Source of the DNA: Streptomyces asoensis
Lineage (GTDB): Bacteria > Actinomycetota > Actinomycetes > Streptomycetales > Streptomycetaceae
Length of the DNA: 64,000 bases
Assembly (NCBI RefSeq): GCF_013085465.1
Contig: NZ_CP049838.1
Coordinates: forward strand, 5,146,001 to 5,210,000
Direction of reading: 5' to 3'
The notes beneath the pieces were generated by a model. It had not been told where the DNA came from, searched no databases, and saw only the letters and a list, made by a program, of their open reading frames with translations. Position numbers and translations under genes: made by a program. Positions 44,302 through 53,317 of this stretch are shown in pieces. The first letter of the stretch is position 1, and each line of letters opens with the position of its first letter.

Positions 44302-46401
44302 GTGCGCAAGCTTCTGCCGTTGATCGGAACGCCGTCCCAGTCCCATCCCGGCGGACGCTCCGCCATGACCTGTCGCTTCCGGTGTGGTGACGCCTGCTTC
44401 CACGAGGTGCCCAACACCAGCGACAACGAGTACGTCGGGGAGATCATCGCGGGGGCGATCGGCCGCCGCACGATGGTGCGCGCCGCCGCGGTCGTCACCG
44501 TCGCGGCCGCCGCCGGGACCGCGGGTGTGGCCGGTGCGCTGCCCGCCGCGGCCGCGCCTGCCGATACGTCCGGAAAGTCCTCCGGGAATTCCGGGAAATC
44601 TTCCGGGAAACCGTCCGCCAAGGCCGCCCGTGGGCTGCGGTACAGCTCCGTCGCTCCCAACACCGCCGACGCCGTCACCGTTCCGGACGGATACGCGCAG
44701 AATGTCGTCATTCGCTGGGGTGAGCCCATCCTGCGCGGTGCTCCCGCCTTCGACCCGGAGAAGCAGACCGCCGCCGCCCAGGCCGGGCAGTTCGGCTACA
44801 ACAACGACTTCCTGGCGCTGCTGCCCATTCCGGGCGAGTGCGACCGGCAGCTGCTCGTCGCCAACCACGAGTACACCGACGAAGTGCTCATGTTCCGTGG
44901 CTACGACGCTGCCAACCCCACCCGGCAGCAGGTCGAGGTCGCCTGGGCGGCGCACGGTCTCGGCGTGGTCGTCGTGGAGGAGGACCGCAGGACCGGCAAG
45001 CTGACCGCCGTGCCCCGGCACCACCTCAACCGGCGGGTCACCGCCACCACCGAGTTCCGGCTCACCGGGCCCGCCGCCGGCTCCGACCTGCTGAAGACCT
45101 CCGCCGACCCGACCGGCACGAAGGTGCTCGGCACGCTCAACAACTGCTCCGGCGGCACCACCCCGTGGGGCACCACGCTGCACGGCGAGGAGAACTTCAA
45201 CCAGTACTTCGCCAACAGCGGCCGGGCCACGGACAAGCGGTACGGGATCGGGACCGGCGCGACCGAGCGCAAGTGGGAGCGGTTCGACAAGCGGTTCGAC
45301 GTCGCCCAGGAGCCGAACGAGGTGCACCGCTTCGGGTACGTCGTCGAGCTCGACCCGTACGACCCGACCTCCACGCCCCGCAAGCACACCGCCCTCGGCC
45401 GGTTCAAGCACGAGGCCGCGACCGTGCGGCTCACCGACGACGGGCGGCCGGTCGTCTACTCCGGTGACGACGAGCGGTTCGACTACTTCTACAAGTTCGT
45501 CGGCAGCAAGCGCATGAAGAAGGGGTCGAGCCGGGCTGTCCGCGAGCACAACCTGTCGCTGCTCGACGAGGGCACGCTCTACGTCGCCAGGCTCACCGGC
45601 GACTCCCCCACGATCGAGATCGACGGCACCGGCAAGCTGCCCGCCGACGGCGAGTTCGACGGCAGCGGCGAGTGGATCCCGATCGCCACCGCCACCGCCA
45701 AGGGCGCCGTCTCGCACGTCGAGGGGATGAGCGCCGAGGAGGTCTTCGTCTTCACCCGCCTCGCCGGTGACAAGGTCGGCGCGACGAAGATGGACCGGCC
45801 CGAGGACATCCAGCCCTCGCCCGTCACCGGCAAGGTGTACGTCGCCCTCACCAACAACACCAACCGTGGTGTCGGCGCGAACGCCAAGGCCGACGAGGCC
45901 AACCCGCGCAACGCCAACAAGCACGGGCACATCCTGGAGCTGACCGAGCGGCTGGGCCGTCCCGAGAGCACCACGTTCGCCTGGTCGCTGTTCCTCGTCG
46001 CCGGTGACCCCGACGACCCGGCGACCTACTTCGCGGGCTTCCCGAAGGACGACGTCAGCCCGATCTCCTGCCCGGACAACGTGGCCTTCGACCCGCACGG
46101 CAACCTGTGGATCTCCACCGACGGCAGCCAGCTCGGCTCGCACGACGGGCTGTTCGGCGTCGCGACGCGCGGCTCCCGGCGCGGTGAGCTGAAGCAGTTC
46201 CTGACGGTGCCGAACGGGGCGGAGACCTGCGGCCCGATCGTCCAGGACCGGCGGGTGCTCGTCGCCGTGCAGCACCCGGGCGAGGTCGACGGCGCGACGG
46301 TGGAGAAGCCGGCGAGCACCTGGCCGGACGGGCCGGGGAAGATCGTCCGGCCGGCCGTGGTGGCCGTGTGGCGCAAGGACGGCGAGGACATCGGGGTCTA
46401 G
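44302..46401 (+). CDS. PhoX family phosphatase (DUF839)
   Basis: A 699-aa secreted alkaline phosphatase-type protein. GTG 44302 has AGGGGAG upstream. The long n-region leads to a twin-arginine signal (GRRTMVRAAAVVTVAAAAG). The PhoX propeller shows the Fe/Ca site stretches LLVANHEYTDEVLMFRG, CSGGTTPWGTTLHGEENFNQ and DRPEDIQPSPVTGKVYVALT. It hydrolyses phosphate esters outside the cell during phosphate shortage. A PHO box pair upstream supports PhoRP control. The only closely following gene (FUSC) is on the opposite strand. Confidence 0.93.
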   Translation: MRKLLPLIGTPSQSHPGGRSAMTCRFRCGDACFHEVPNTSDNEYVGEIIAGAIGRRTMVRAAAVVTVAAAAGTAGVAGALPAAAAPADTSGKSSGNSGKSSGKPSAKAARGLRYSSVAPNTADAVTVPDGYAQNVVIRWGEPILRGAPAFDPEKQTAAAQAGQFGYNNDFLALLPIPGECDRQLLVANHEYTDEVLMFRGYDAANPTRQQVEVAWAAHGLGVVVVEEDRRTGKLTAVPRHHLNRRVTATTEFRLTGPAAGSDLLKTSADPTGTKVLGTLNNCSGGTTPWGTTLHGEENFNQYFANSGRATDKRYGIGTGATERKWERFDKRFDVAQEPNEVHRFGYVVELDPYDPTSTPRKHTALGRFKHEAATVRLTDDGRPVVYSGDDERFDYFYKFVGSKRMKKGSSRAVREHNLSLLDEGTLYVARLTGDSPTIEIDGTGKLPADGEFDGSGEWIPIATATAKGAVSHVEGMSAEEVFVFTRLAGDKVGATKMDRPEDIQPSPVTGKVYVALTNNTNRGVGANAKADEANPRNANKHGHILELTERLGRPESTTFAWSLFLVAGDPDDPATYFAGFPKDDVSPISCPDNVAFDPHGNLWISTDGSQLGSHDGLFGVATRGSRRGELKQFLTVPNGAETCGPIVQDRRVLVAVQHPGEVDGATVEKPASTWPDGPGKIVRPAVVAVWRKDGEDIGV

Positions 46402-46441
46402 CGCCCCACTGAGGAGCCGCGCCTCACTGAGGAGCCCGGCC

Positions 46442-48394
46442 CTAGCCGCCCGTGTGCGGTGAGGTGATCACCCTCGCCGCCGCGACCTCCTGGCGCAGTG
46501 GCTCCAGGACGCTGCCGGGCGGGCCGGTCAGGTCGGTGCGGACGGGGTACAGCACGTCCGTGTCGCGCAGGCCGTCGGCCAGTTCCCGCAGCTGGAGCGT
46601 GACATGACCGACCTCCCGCTCCGACGGCGGTCCGGCTCCGTGTTTCACCCGGACCCGGGCCGCCGTCGTCGCGTCCACGATGCGTTCCACCGCGACGACC
46701 AGCGGCCACCAGGCCGCAGCCCGGCGTCCGGTGGGCGGGGGCTCGGTCAGCGCCCGCTGGAACTCCGTACGGATGACGGACAGGTCGCGGTAGAGACGAC
46801 GGCGCATCCGGGCGCGTTCGGCGGGGTCGACGGCCGGACCGAAGGCCGCGTCGACATAGCGGGCCGTGTCCGCGACGGCGTCCGCCAGCCGGTCGCCGAC
46901 CCTGGTGTGCCAGCTCTCCGGCCACAGCAGGTAGCCCGCCACGAGCGCGATGCCGCAGCCGATCAGCGAGTCCACCAGGCGGGGGAGCAGCAGCGCGGTG
47001 CCCTGGTGGTTGAGGACGTCCGACAGCAGCAGGATCACCGGAGTGATCGCCGCGGTCTGGTAGCCGTACCCGCGGGGTGTCAGGGCCGGGATCAGCGAGG
47101 CGAGCAGCAGCATCGCCGGTACGTCCCACCAGCCGCGCGGCACCTGGGACAGCACCGCCGCCGCGACCACCAGGCCGGCCACGGTGCCGAGCGCCCGCAG
47201 CAGCGCCCGCGAGAACACCGAGCCGAAGTCGGGCTTCATCACGAAGGTGATCGTCAGGGCCACCCAGTAGGAGCGCGGCACCGGCACGATCGAGACCAGC
47301 ACCTGGGCGAGGCCGATGCACAGGGCCAGCCGCAGGCCGTAGCGCCAGGACGCGGCGGAGAGGGCGACATCGCGGGTGGCGCGGGCGGCGCGGACCCGCA
47401 GGGCGGCCGGGCGGCCGAGCCGGTCGTCGTTGCCCCGGGGGTCGAGGTCGGGGGCGGCCACCACCTCGGCGGCGTGCCGCAGGGCGTGGTCGACGGCGCG
47501 CGCGGTCTCGGAGCCGGGGTCGGGCAGCCGGAGCCCTATAGGCCCGGTGAAGCCGGTCTCCACGGCCCGCGCGAGATGGAGTACGGCCTCGGGGACCTCC
47601 GCCGGGAGCGGGCGGCCGCTCAGATGGGCCGCGGGGGCCACCTCCACCACCGGGGTGATGGCGTTCAACTCGGCGACCAGCCGGGTCAGTTCGGGGTTGC
47701 GGCCGTGCTGTCCGGTGCGGCGGGCGAGGACCAGGTCGTAGGACTGGTTGAGGGACTGGGTGACGGTGTGCCGGGCGTCCTCGTACGCGCCGGGGACCTC
47801 GCTGCCGCAGGCGGCCAGCAGATCGGCGACCGCGCGATAGGCGGCGGCGACCGCCGTGCGTTCCGGTACCCCGGAGCGCAGCGGCCAGGCCAGCAGGGCG
47901 AGGAGGAGCACGAGCAGCCCGCCGCCGGTCATCAGGAGCGGTGCCAGCCACCACTCCCCCGGCATCGACAGTCCGGCCCCCACCACGGAGTTGAGCAGGA
48001 GCAGCAGCCCGGACACGGACGCCACGGCCCCGATCGTCGAGATCATCCCGGAGACCAGCGCCACGCCGGTGACGGCGGCCACCGCGAACCACCCGTGCCC
48101 GTACACGGCGGATCCCAGGGTGACGCCCACCGCGCCGAAGAGCTGCGGGATCGCGATGTTCATGATCCGCATGCGGTAGGCGTCGGCGGTGTCGCCGATG
48201 ACGCCGGACAGGGCGCCCATGGAGGCGAGCGCGCCGTACGCGGGCTGTCCCGCGGCGAGGCCGATCAGCAGCGGCAGTGTCATGGCGAGCGCGGCGCGGG
48301 CGACGGCGGGCCGGTTGACGGCGGACTGCTGGGAGCGGAGGTTCCGGACCAGCCAGTCTGGAGGGGTGAGGCCGATGGGGAACTCGCGGGACAT
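46442..48394 (-). CDS. FUSC family membrane protein
   Basis: A 650-aa FUSC/YccS-like protein. The N-terminal helix bundle (ARAALAMTLPLLIGLAAGQP, GALASMGALSGVIGDTADAY) and a second FUSC set (LALCIGLAQVLVSIVPVPRS, YWVALTITFVMKPDFGSVFS) flank a cytoplasmic domain. Family members export aromatic acids or other compounds. MSREFPIG (ATG 48394) is chosen; CATAAT lies six bases before it, so a leaderless message is possible. A GTG at 48418 is in frame. It is convergent with the phosphatase gene. Confidence 0.85.
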   Translation of the reverse strand: MSREFPIGLTPPDWLVRNLRSQQSAVNRPAVARAALAMTLPLLIGLAAGQPAYGALASMGALSGVIGDTADAYRMRIMNIAIPQLFGAVGVTLGSAVYGHGWFAVAAVTGVALVSGMISTIGAVASVSGLLLLLNSVVGAGLSMPGEWWLAPLLMTGGGLLVLLLALLAWPLRSGVPERTAVAAAYRAVADLLAACGSEVPGAYEDARHTVTQSLNQSYDLVLARRTGQHGRNPELTRLVAELNAITPVVEVAPAAHLSGRPLPAEVPEAVLHLARAVETGFTGPIGLRLPDPGSETARAVDHALRHAAEVVAAPDLDPRGNDDRLGRPAALRVRAARATRDVALSAASWRYGLRLALCIGLAQVLVSIVPVPRSYWVALTITFVMKPDFGSVFSRALLRALGTVAGLVVAAAVLSQVPRGWWDVPAMLLLASLIPALTPRGYGYQTAAITPVILLLSDVLNHQGTALLLPRLVDSLIGCGIALVAGYLLWPESWHTRVGDRLADAVADTARYVDAAFGPAVDPAERARMRRRLYRDLSVIRTEFQRALTEPPPTGRRAAAWWPLVVAVERIVDATTAARVRVKHGAGPPSEREVGHVTLQLRELADGLRDTDVLYPVRTDLTGPPGSVLEPLRQEVAAARVITSPHTGG

Positions 48395-48472
48395 GCGCTC
48401 ATTATGGGCACCCGCCACGGCTGTCGGCCCCCGGCTGTCGGCCCCCGGCCCCCGGCCGTCGGCCCTCGGCTA

Positions 48473-49426
48473 TCAGCCCTGGTGGAGGGTGATGTTCACG
48501 ACCAGCGCGCGGTGGTCGGTGCCGTCGAGGTGGAGGAAACGGGCCCCGCTCGCCGAGAAGTCCTTCGACACGAGCACATGGTCGATCTGCGCGCCGAAGG
48601 CGGGCGCGGTGCGGCTGGGCCAGCTCGGCTCGCGGTCGTCGCCGGCGAGCCGGGCCGCGTCGCGCAGTCCGGTGCCGAGGACGCGGCGGAAGGCGGCGTG
48701 GTCCTGGGAGGCGTTGAAGTCCCCGGCGAGGACGAGCGGACCGTTCTCGTAGCGGGCGGCGAAGTCCCGCAGCCGCCCCAGCTCCCGTTTCCACAGGGAC
48801 ACCTGGCGGGGCAGCGGGGGCTTGGGGTGCGCGAGCTGGAGCCGTACGGCGTGTCCGCCGACGTCGGCCACCGCGCCCGGCATGCCCATGCTGCCGGGCA
48901 CGCCCGCGGTGGCCGTCAGCGGGAACCGGCTGAGGATGACGGAGCCGACGGAGCTGTCGCCCGCGACGGCCTGCCGGTGCGGATAGGCGGCCCCGAGCTC
49001 CTTCGCCACCGCCGCCTGACAGGTGTACTCGCACTCCTCCACGAACACGATGTCCGGCCGCTCGCGCCGGACGACCGGGATCAGGGCGTCGGTAGCCCAC
49101 CCGAACTCCACGTTCGACGTCAGCACCCGCAGCCGCGCGAGCACCGGCCCGTCCGGCTGCTCCCCCGTCCCGTACGGCTCGACGAACCAGGCGAGCAGCC
49201 CGAGAACGACCGTTCCCCAGATCGGCCCGGCCGGCCAGCGGGCGAGCAGCGAGAGGACGACGGCGGCCCCGGTGGGCACGATCAGCCACGGCAGGAAGGC
49301 GAGCAGTTGCGGTACGGGGGTCACGGCATCGGTGTCGGCGACCCGGCAGCCGACGACCACGCTCACCCCGGCCAGCAGCAGCCCGGCGCACCAGGCACCG
49401 AGGAGCCGTCCTCGCATCGACCTCAT
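48473..49426 (-). CDS. Endonuclease/exonuclease/phosphatase family membrane protein
   Basis: A 317-aa protein with three N-terminal hydrophobic helices (LLGAWCAGLLLAGVSVVVG, LLAFLPWLIVPTGAAVVLSLLA, TVVLGLLAWFV). An extracytoplasmic EEP domain follows: LTSNVEFG, VFVEECE (catalytic Glu), LVLAGDFNAS, IDHVLVS and GTDHRAL. The DNase I-like fold would cleave phosphodiesters, either lipids or nucleic acid. It lies 12 bases after the alpha/beta hydrolase-strand neighbour's region and runs in the same direction as both flanking genes. Confidence 0.87.
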   Translation of the reverse strand: MRSMRGRLLGAWCAGLLLAGVSVVVGCRVADTDAVTPVPQLLAFLPWLIVPTGAAVVLSLLARWPAGPIWGTVVLGLLAWFVEPYGTGEQPDGPVLARLRVLTSNVEFGWATDALIPVVRRERPDIVFVEECEYTCQAAVAKELGAAYPHRQAVAGDSSVGSVILSRFPLTATAGVPGSMGMPGAVADVGGHAVRLQLAHPKPPLPRQVSLWKRELGRLRDFAARYENGPLVLAGDFNASQDHAAFRRVLGTGLRDAARLAGDDREPSWPSRTAPAFGAQIDHVLVSKDFSASGARFLHLDGTDHRALVVNITLHQG

Positions 49427-49437
49427 CCCGCCGAAGG

Positions 49438-50220
49438 CTACGCCCCGGTCTTCGCCAGGAACTCCGCCAACACCCTGTTGAACTCGCCCGCCCGCTCCAG
49501 GTTCGGCAGGTGAGCCGCGCCCTCGACGATCCGCAGCTCGGAGTGCGGGAGCGCCGCGTGCATCGCCTCCGCGTCCGACACCGGGGTGTACTCGTCGTCC
49601 TCGCCGACCACGACCAGGGCGGGGACGGTGACGCGGGCCAACAGGGGCCGGTAGTCGGGGCGTTCGGCCCGGCCGCGCAGTGCGGCGGCGGCGCCCTCGG
49701 GAGAGGCCGACGTCATCATGCGGTGGACGTGGGCCTTCACCTCGGGCGCCGCGTAGGGGGCGACCATCTTCTCCAGGACCTCGTCGGCGTAGCCCCGCAT
49801 GCCCTCAGCGAGCAGGCGGTCGGCCATCTCGTTGCGCGCCAGTCTGCCGCCGGGGGTCTCCGGGGCCGGGAAGGTGTCGGCGAGGACCAGGCCCCGGACG
49901 CGGTCGGGGAACTGCCAGCAGATGTCCATCGCGATCTGGCCGCCCATCGACAGCCCGGCCAGCACGAACGTCTCCACCTTCAACTCATCCAGGAGCGCCG
50001 CGATGTCCTGGGTGAAGTCGGAGAGCAGCGTGATGCCGGGGACCACCGGGGACGCGCCGTAACCGCGCAGGTCGGGGGCGATCACCCGGCGGGTGGCGGA
50101 GAACGCCTCGATCTGCGGGGCCCACATGGTGCGGTCGAAGGGGTGGCCGTGGACGAGGACGAGGGGGAGCGCCGGGGGCGTATCCGTGCCTTTGTCCTCG
50201 TATGCGAGGAAGGGTGCCAT
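49438..50220 (-). CDS. Alpha/beta hydrolase
   Basis: A 260-aa hydrolase. The oxyanion region is LVLVHGHPFDRTMW, the nucleophile elbow is VLAGLSMGGQIAM, the acid is VVVGEDDEYTPV and the His is VEGAAHLPNLE. The fold resembles 3-oxoadipate enol-lactonase and related esterases. ATG 50220. It is divergent from the MocR regulator, with the repeated CTCGGTGCAAT in the shared promoter region, so it is a likely target of that regulator. Confidence 0.88.
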   Translation of the reverse strand: MAPFLAYEDKGTDTPPALPLVLVHGHPFDRTMWAPQIEAFSATRRVIAPDLRGYGASPVVPGITLLSDFTQDIAALLDELKVETFVLAGLSMGGQIAMDICWQFPDRVRGLVLADTFPAPETPGGRLARNEMADRLLAEGMRGYADEVLEKMVAPYAAPEVKAHVHRMMTSASPEGAAAALRGRAERPDYRPLLARVTVPALVVVGEDDEYTPVSDAEAMHAALPHSELRIVEGAAHLPNLERAGEFNRVLAEFLAKTGA

Positions 50221-50247
50221 GTGATCGACAGTAGGGCGGGCCGACTT

Positions 50248-50281
50248 CTCGGTGCAATAAGATCTTTGCTCTCGGTGCAAT
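50248..50281. promoter_or_regulatory. Direct-repeat operator of the MocR regulator
   Basis: CTCGGTGCAAT occurs at 50248-50258 and 50271-50281 in the same orientation, 23 bases apart, about two helical turns. Direct repeats at this spacing are typical for MocR/PdxR-type regulators. Confidence 0.7.
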
Positions 50282-50320
50282 CTTGATCGAAATCTCGAGG
50301 GAAGGTTCCTGGACACCCCC

Positions 50321-51712
50321 ATGGCCGACTTCCGGCTCATCGCCGACCGCATTGCCGGAGACATCGCCGCCGGACGGCTGCACCCCGGCCAACAGCTGCC
50401 CCCGCAACGGTGGTTCGCCCGGCGGCACCGCATCGCTCCCTCGACGGCCGGGCGGGTCTACGGCGAACTCGTGCGGCGTGGCCTGGTGGTGGGCGAGGTG
50501 GGGCGCGGGACCTTCGTGCGGGCCGCGCCGGCCGTCGCGCAGGGGCGGGCGCTCATCGAGACGGCCACCTCCGCGCCCGTCAACCTCGAGCTCAACTACC
50601 CGTCGGCCGCAGGGCAGTCGGAGATCGTCGCGGCCTCCCTCGTGCCGCTGCTGCGGGCCGACGTGCTGACGGAGGCCATGCGTCCGGGTGCCGCCGACGG
50701 GACCGCGGCCGCCCGCGAGAGCGCGGCAAGGCTCCTCGCCCTGCCCGGCTGGCGGCCGGACCCCGCACAGTTGCTGTTCACCGGCAACGCCCGGCAGGCC
50801 ATCGCCGCCGCCCTCGCCTCCCTGGTCCGGCCGGGTGGCCGGGTCGGGGTGGAGGAGCTGACGTATCCGCTGGTCAAGGAGATCGCCGGGCGGCTGGGGG
50901 TGGTTCTCGTCCCGCTCGCGGGCGATGCGGAAGGAGTACGGCCGGACGTCCTCGCCGCCGTCCATCGCGCCGCTCCGCTGTCCGCCCTCTACCTCCAGCC
51001 GACGCTCCACAACCCGACGTCCTCGACCATGAGCGCGCGGCGGCGGGGCGAACTGGGCCGCCTGGTCGTCGAGTTGGGGCTGCCGGTCGTCGAGGACCGC
51101 ATCTGGTCCTTTCTCCATCCGGAGGCCGCCGCGTTCGCCGCGCACGCCCCCGGGCTCACCCATGTCGTCGACGGGCTGTCCAAGAGGGTCGCGCCGGGGC
51201 TGACCGTCGGCTTTCTCGTCGTACCGGAGGACCGGGTGGAGGCCGTGGGGGCGGCGGTGCGGTCCGGCGGGTGGAGCGCGGGGCGGTTCGCGCTGGAGGC
51301 GGCCGTGCGGTGGGCGGGGGACGGGGTGGTGCGGCGGCTCGTCGAGGCGAAACGGGCGGATGCCGCCCGGCGGCAGGCGATCCTCGCCGAGCACCTCACC
51401 GAGCACCTAGCCGAACACTTCACCGAGCACCGCGGCGGGCGGCTCGCGGGGGGCACGGTACGGACCGATCCGCGTGCCTACTTCGCCTGGTGGGAGCTGC
51501 CCGCGCCCTGGCGGGCCGACACCTTCACCGCCGCTGCCGCCGCGCACGGCATCGCCGTGACCCCGGGGACGGCCTTCGCCGTCGACCCGCACCGCACCCC
51601 GGACGCGGTCAGGCTCGGACTCGCGTCGGCTCCGGAGGGGGAGTTGGCACGGGCGCTGCGCACACTCGCCGCCGTCGCAGCAGGCGGACCGCCGGGGAGT
51701 GCCGGCGGATGA
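50321..51712 (+). CDS. MocR-type regulator (GntR HTH fused to aminotransferase fold)
   Basis: A 463-aa protein. The winged helix (residues 1-75) has GQQLPPQRWFARRHRIAPST then GRVYGELVRRGLVVGEVGRG. The rest is a fold-type I PLP domain: LFTGNARQAIAAALASL, HNPTSSTMS, VVEDRIWSFL (cofactor Asp), and HVVDGLSKRVAPGLTVGFLV with the PLP lysine. It probably senses PLP or an amino compound and controls the divergent hydrolase. ATG 50321. The C-terminal HLTEHLAEHFTEH is a small repeat. Its 3' end overlaps the opposing membrane protein gene by 104 bases. Confidence 0.9.
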   Translation: MADFRLIADRIAGDIAAGRLHPGQQLPPQRWFARRHRIAPSTAGRVYGELVRRGLVVGEVGRGTFVRAAPAVAQGRALIETATSAPVNLELNYPSAAGQSEIVAASLVPLLRADVLTEAMRPGAADGTAAARESAARLLALPGWRPDPAQLLFTGNARQAIAAALASLVRPGGRVGVEELTYPLVKEIAGRLGVVLVPLAGDAEGVRPDVLAAVHRAAPLSALYLQPTLHNPTSSTMSARRRGELGRLVVELGLPVVEDRIWSFLHPEAAAFAAHAPGLTHVVDGLSKRVAPGLTVGFLVVPEDRVEAVGAAVRSGGWSAGRFALEAAVRWAGDGVVRRLVEAKRADAARRQAILAEHLTEHLAEHFTEHRGGRLAGGTVRTDPRAYFAWWELPAPWRADTFTAAAAAHGIAVTPGTAFAVDPHRTPDAVRLGLASAPEGELARALRTLAAVAAGGPPGSAGG

Positions 51713-52529
51713 GCCAGGCCGCCGCCGCCACCGTCAGGCCCAGCGCGAGCAGCAGCCAGGAGGCCGTCCGCAGGGTCGCGGTGAGGGCGTCGTACACCGC
51801 GCCCGCGGCCGGGCGGTGGCTCTCGTCGGGGAGGTCGGAGAGGGTCAGGCGGCGGGCGATCGCGACGGCGAGACCCAGCAGCGCGCCGCCCAGGGCGGTG
51901 CCGAGGGCCGTCGCCGTGACCGCCCTGCGGCGGGAGACCGCCACCGAGATACCGGCCATCGCGAACACGACGGCTGCCAGCGGCAGCCAGAAACCGGCTA
52001 CGTCGAGCACGTGGTAGCCCTTCCGGAGAGCGGCCAGTTCACCTGGCGGGAGGAGTGCGACACGGGTGTGCTCCACCGGCACGCGGTCGGCGAACGGCAC
52101 GTGGTCGGCGGTCAGTTGGCGCTTGAGCGGTGAGGTGACGGCCGCGAGGTCCACGGTCACCGGGTGGGTGTCGCGGTCGGCGCTCTCGTCGTTCAGCGCT
52201 CTCATCACGGCCGTGTGGGCCGCCTCGTTGCCCGCGTCCCAGGCCGTGCGGTAGGCGCGGGTCGCGGTGAAGGAGCGGACCGCGTCCCGCAGGAAGAGCG
52301 GGTTCATCCCGGCCTCGCGTGCCACTCCGTCACCCACCGTGTCCGCGACGGCGTTCCGTACGGCGGGGTCGGAGGCGAGCGGCGCCATCGTGGCGACATA
52401 GCCGCGGGTGTCGGTGAGCCCGTACGCCGCCCAGGCCGCGAGCGCGCCGAACGGCACGAGCAGGCAGGACAGCGCGACGAGGACGGCCGAGAGGGCGGTC
52501 CGCAGGCTTGGGGACACCCCTCCAGGCAA
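51609..52529 (-). CDS. Hypothetical membrane protein with extracytoplasmic domain
   Basis: A 306-aa protein with about four hydrophobic helices: LSAVLVALSCLLVPFGALAA, FWLPLAAVVFAMAGISVAV, ALGTALGGALLGLAVAIA and SWLLLALGLTVAAAAWLI. Between the first two is an outside domain of ~150 residues (RGYVATMAPLASDPAVRNAV). The layout is like other actinobacterial membrane proteins of unknown role. The C-terminus is Pro/Arg-rich and is encoded opposite the end of the MocR gene. Confidence 0.7.
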   Translation of the reverse strand: MPGGVSPSLRTALSAVLVALSCLLVPFGALAAWAAYGLTDTRGYVATMAPLASDPAVRNAVADTVGDGVAREAGMNPLFLRDAVRSFTATRAYRTAWDAGNEAAHTAVMRALNDESADRDTHPVTVDLAAVTSPLKRQLTADHVPFADRVPVEHTRVALLPPGELAALRKGYHVLDVAGFWLPLAAVVFAMAGISVAVSRRRAVTATALGTALGGALLGLAVAIARRLTLSDLPDESHRPAAGAVYDALTATLRTASWLLLALGLTVAAAAWLIRRHSPAVRLLRRRRVCAAPVPTPPPEPTRVRA

Positions 52530-52593
52530 CGGGGTCCGGGCGGGGAACGCGAGCCCATGGCGGCCGTCCGGGTGGTGCCCCTGGAGACGCCCC

Positions 52594-52637
52594 GGCGAGG
52601 CCCTGGCGAGGCCCTGGCGAGGCCCTGGCGACGCCCT
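52594..52637. repeat. 11-bp tandem repeat GGCGAGGCCCT x4
   Basis: Four consecutive units at 52594, 52605, 52616 and 52627 (the last with one change) lie in the divergent intergenic region before the SH3-like secreted protein. Confidence 0.8.
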
Positions 52638-52695
52638 CCGGTGGAGGGTTCACCCGAACGGGTGTTTCCTGGTTCTGGGGAGAAGGAGGTCGATC

Positions 52696-53232
52696 ATGCG
52701 CACCACTTTGGCCCTGCGGACTCTGGCCGCAGCCCTGCTCACCGGTGGCACCCTCGCCGGCGCGGCACTGGGAACCACGGCGGCGGCTGCCCCTCCGACC
52801 AGCGGCGGCGACGGGAACAGCTCGATCCGGGGCACCGTCGTCTCCCGCTCCGAGCTGAGTGTGCGACAGGAACCCACCACCCGATCGCCCGTCGTCGCGG
52901 CGCTCGCGCCCGGCAGTCACGACCGTGTGCAGTGCAGGGTCAAGGGCCAGAGCGTCAACGGCAACCCGGACTGGTACTGGCTCTTCGGCGCCCAGGGCTG
53001 GGCGAGCGCCGCCTTCGTGGACACCGGCGGCGCGCGGGTGCCCGACTGCGCCGACCCGTGCCCGCGGTGGAAGAACGGCGACTGGACCAACTGGGACGAC
53101 CCGTTCACCAACAGCTCGTTCGGCGTCTCGGCCTCCGTGACGTTCAGCTTCTCCGGCTCCTGGAGCTTCAGCGCCACCGGGACATCAGGAACCTCGTCGG
53201 GCGACTGGGAGTGGGTCCCGGTCGGCCGGTGA
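52696..53232 (+). CDS. Secreted SH3-like protein
   Basis: A 178-aa exported protein. The signal is RTLAAALLTGGTLAGAALGTTAAAA. An SH3b-type domain follows (IRGTVVSRSELSVRQEPTTR, SPVVAALAPGSHDRVQCRVK, WYWLFGAQGWASAAFVDTGG). A tail rich in Ser/Phe/Trp (SFSGSWSFSATG) comes last. The pattern matches secreted Streptomyces SH3 proteins thought to bind the cell wall. AGAAGGAGGT is a near-perfect ribosome site before ATG 52696. A strong terminator follows. Confidence 0.82.
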   Translation: MRTTLALRTLAAALLTGGTLAGAALGTTAAAAPPTSGGDGNSSIRGTVVSRSELSVRQEPTTRSPVVAALAPGSHDRVQCRVKGQSVNGNPDWYWLFGAQGWASAAFVDTGGARVPDCADPCPRWKNGDWTNWDDPFTNSSFGVSASVTFSFSGSWSFSATGTSGTSSGDWEWVPVGR

Positions 53233-53251
53233 GTGGAGGGATGAGGGAAGG

Positions 53252-53284
53252 CACGGGCCCCGGCGTACAACGCCGGGGCCCGTG
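53252..53284. terminator. Bidirectional terminator
   Basis: CACGGGCCCCGGCG (53252-53265), TACAA, and the exact complement (53271-53284). Confidence 0.88.
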
Positions 53285-53317
53285 TGCGTCCTTGCGCGGA
53301 CGCTGTCGGTGGGCGGA

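Noticed and set aside
25009..46401. Natural-product biosynthetic cluster
   Set aside because: No synthase, tailoring or resistance set is grouped; the DrrAB exporter and dioxygenases are isolated housekeeping-region genes.
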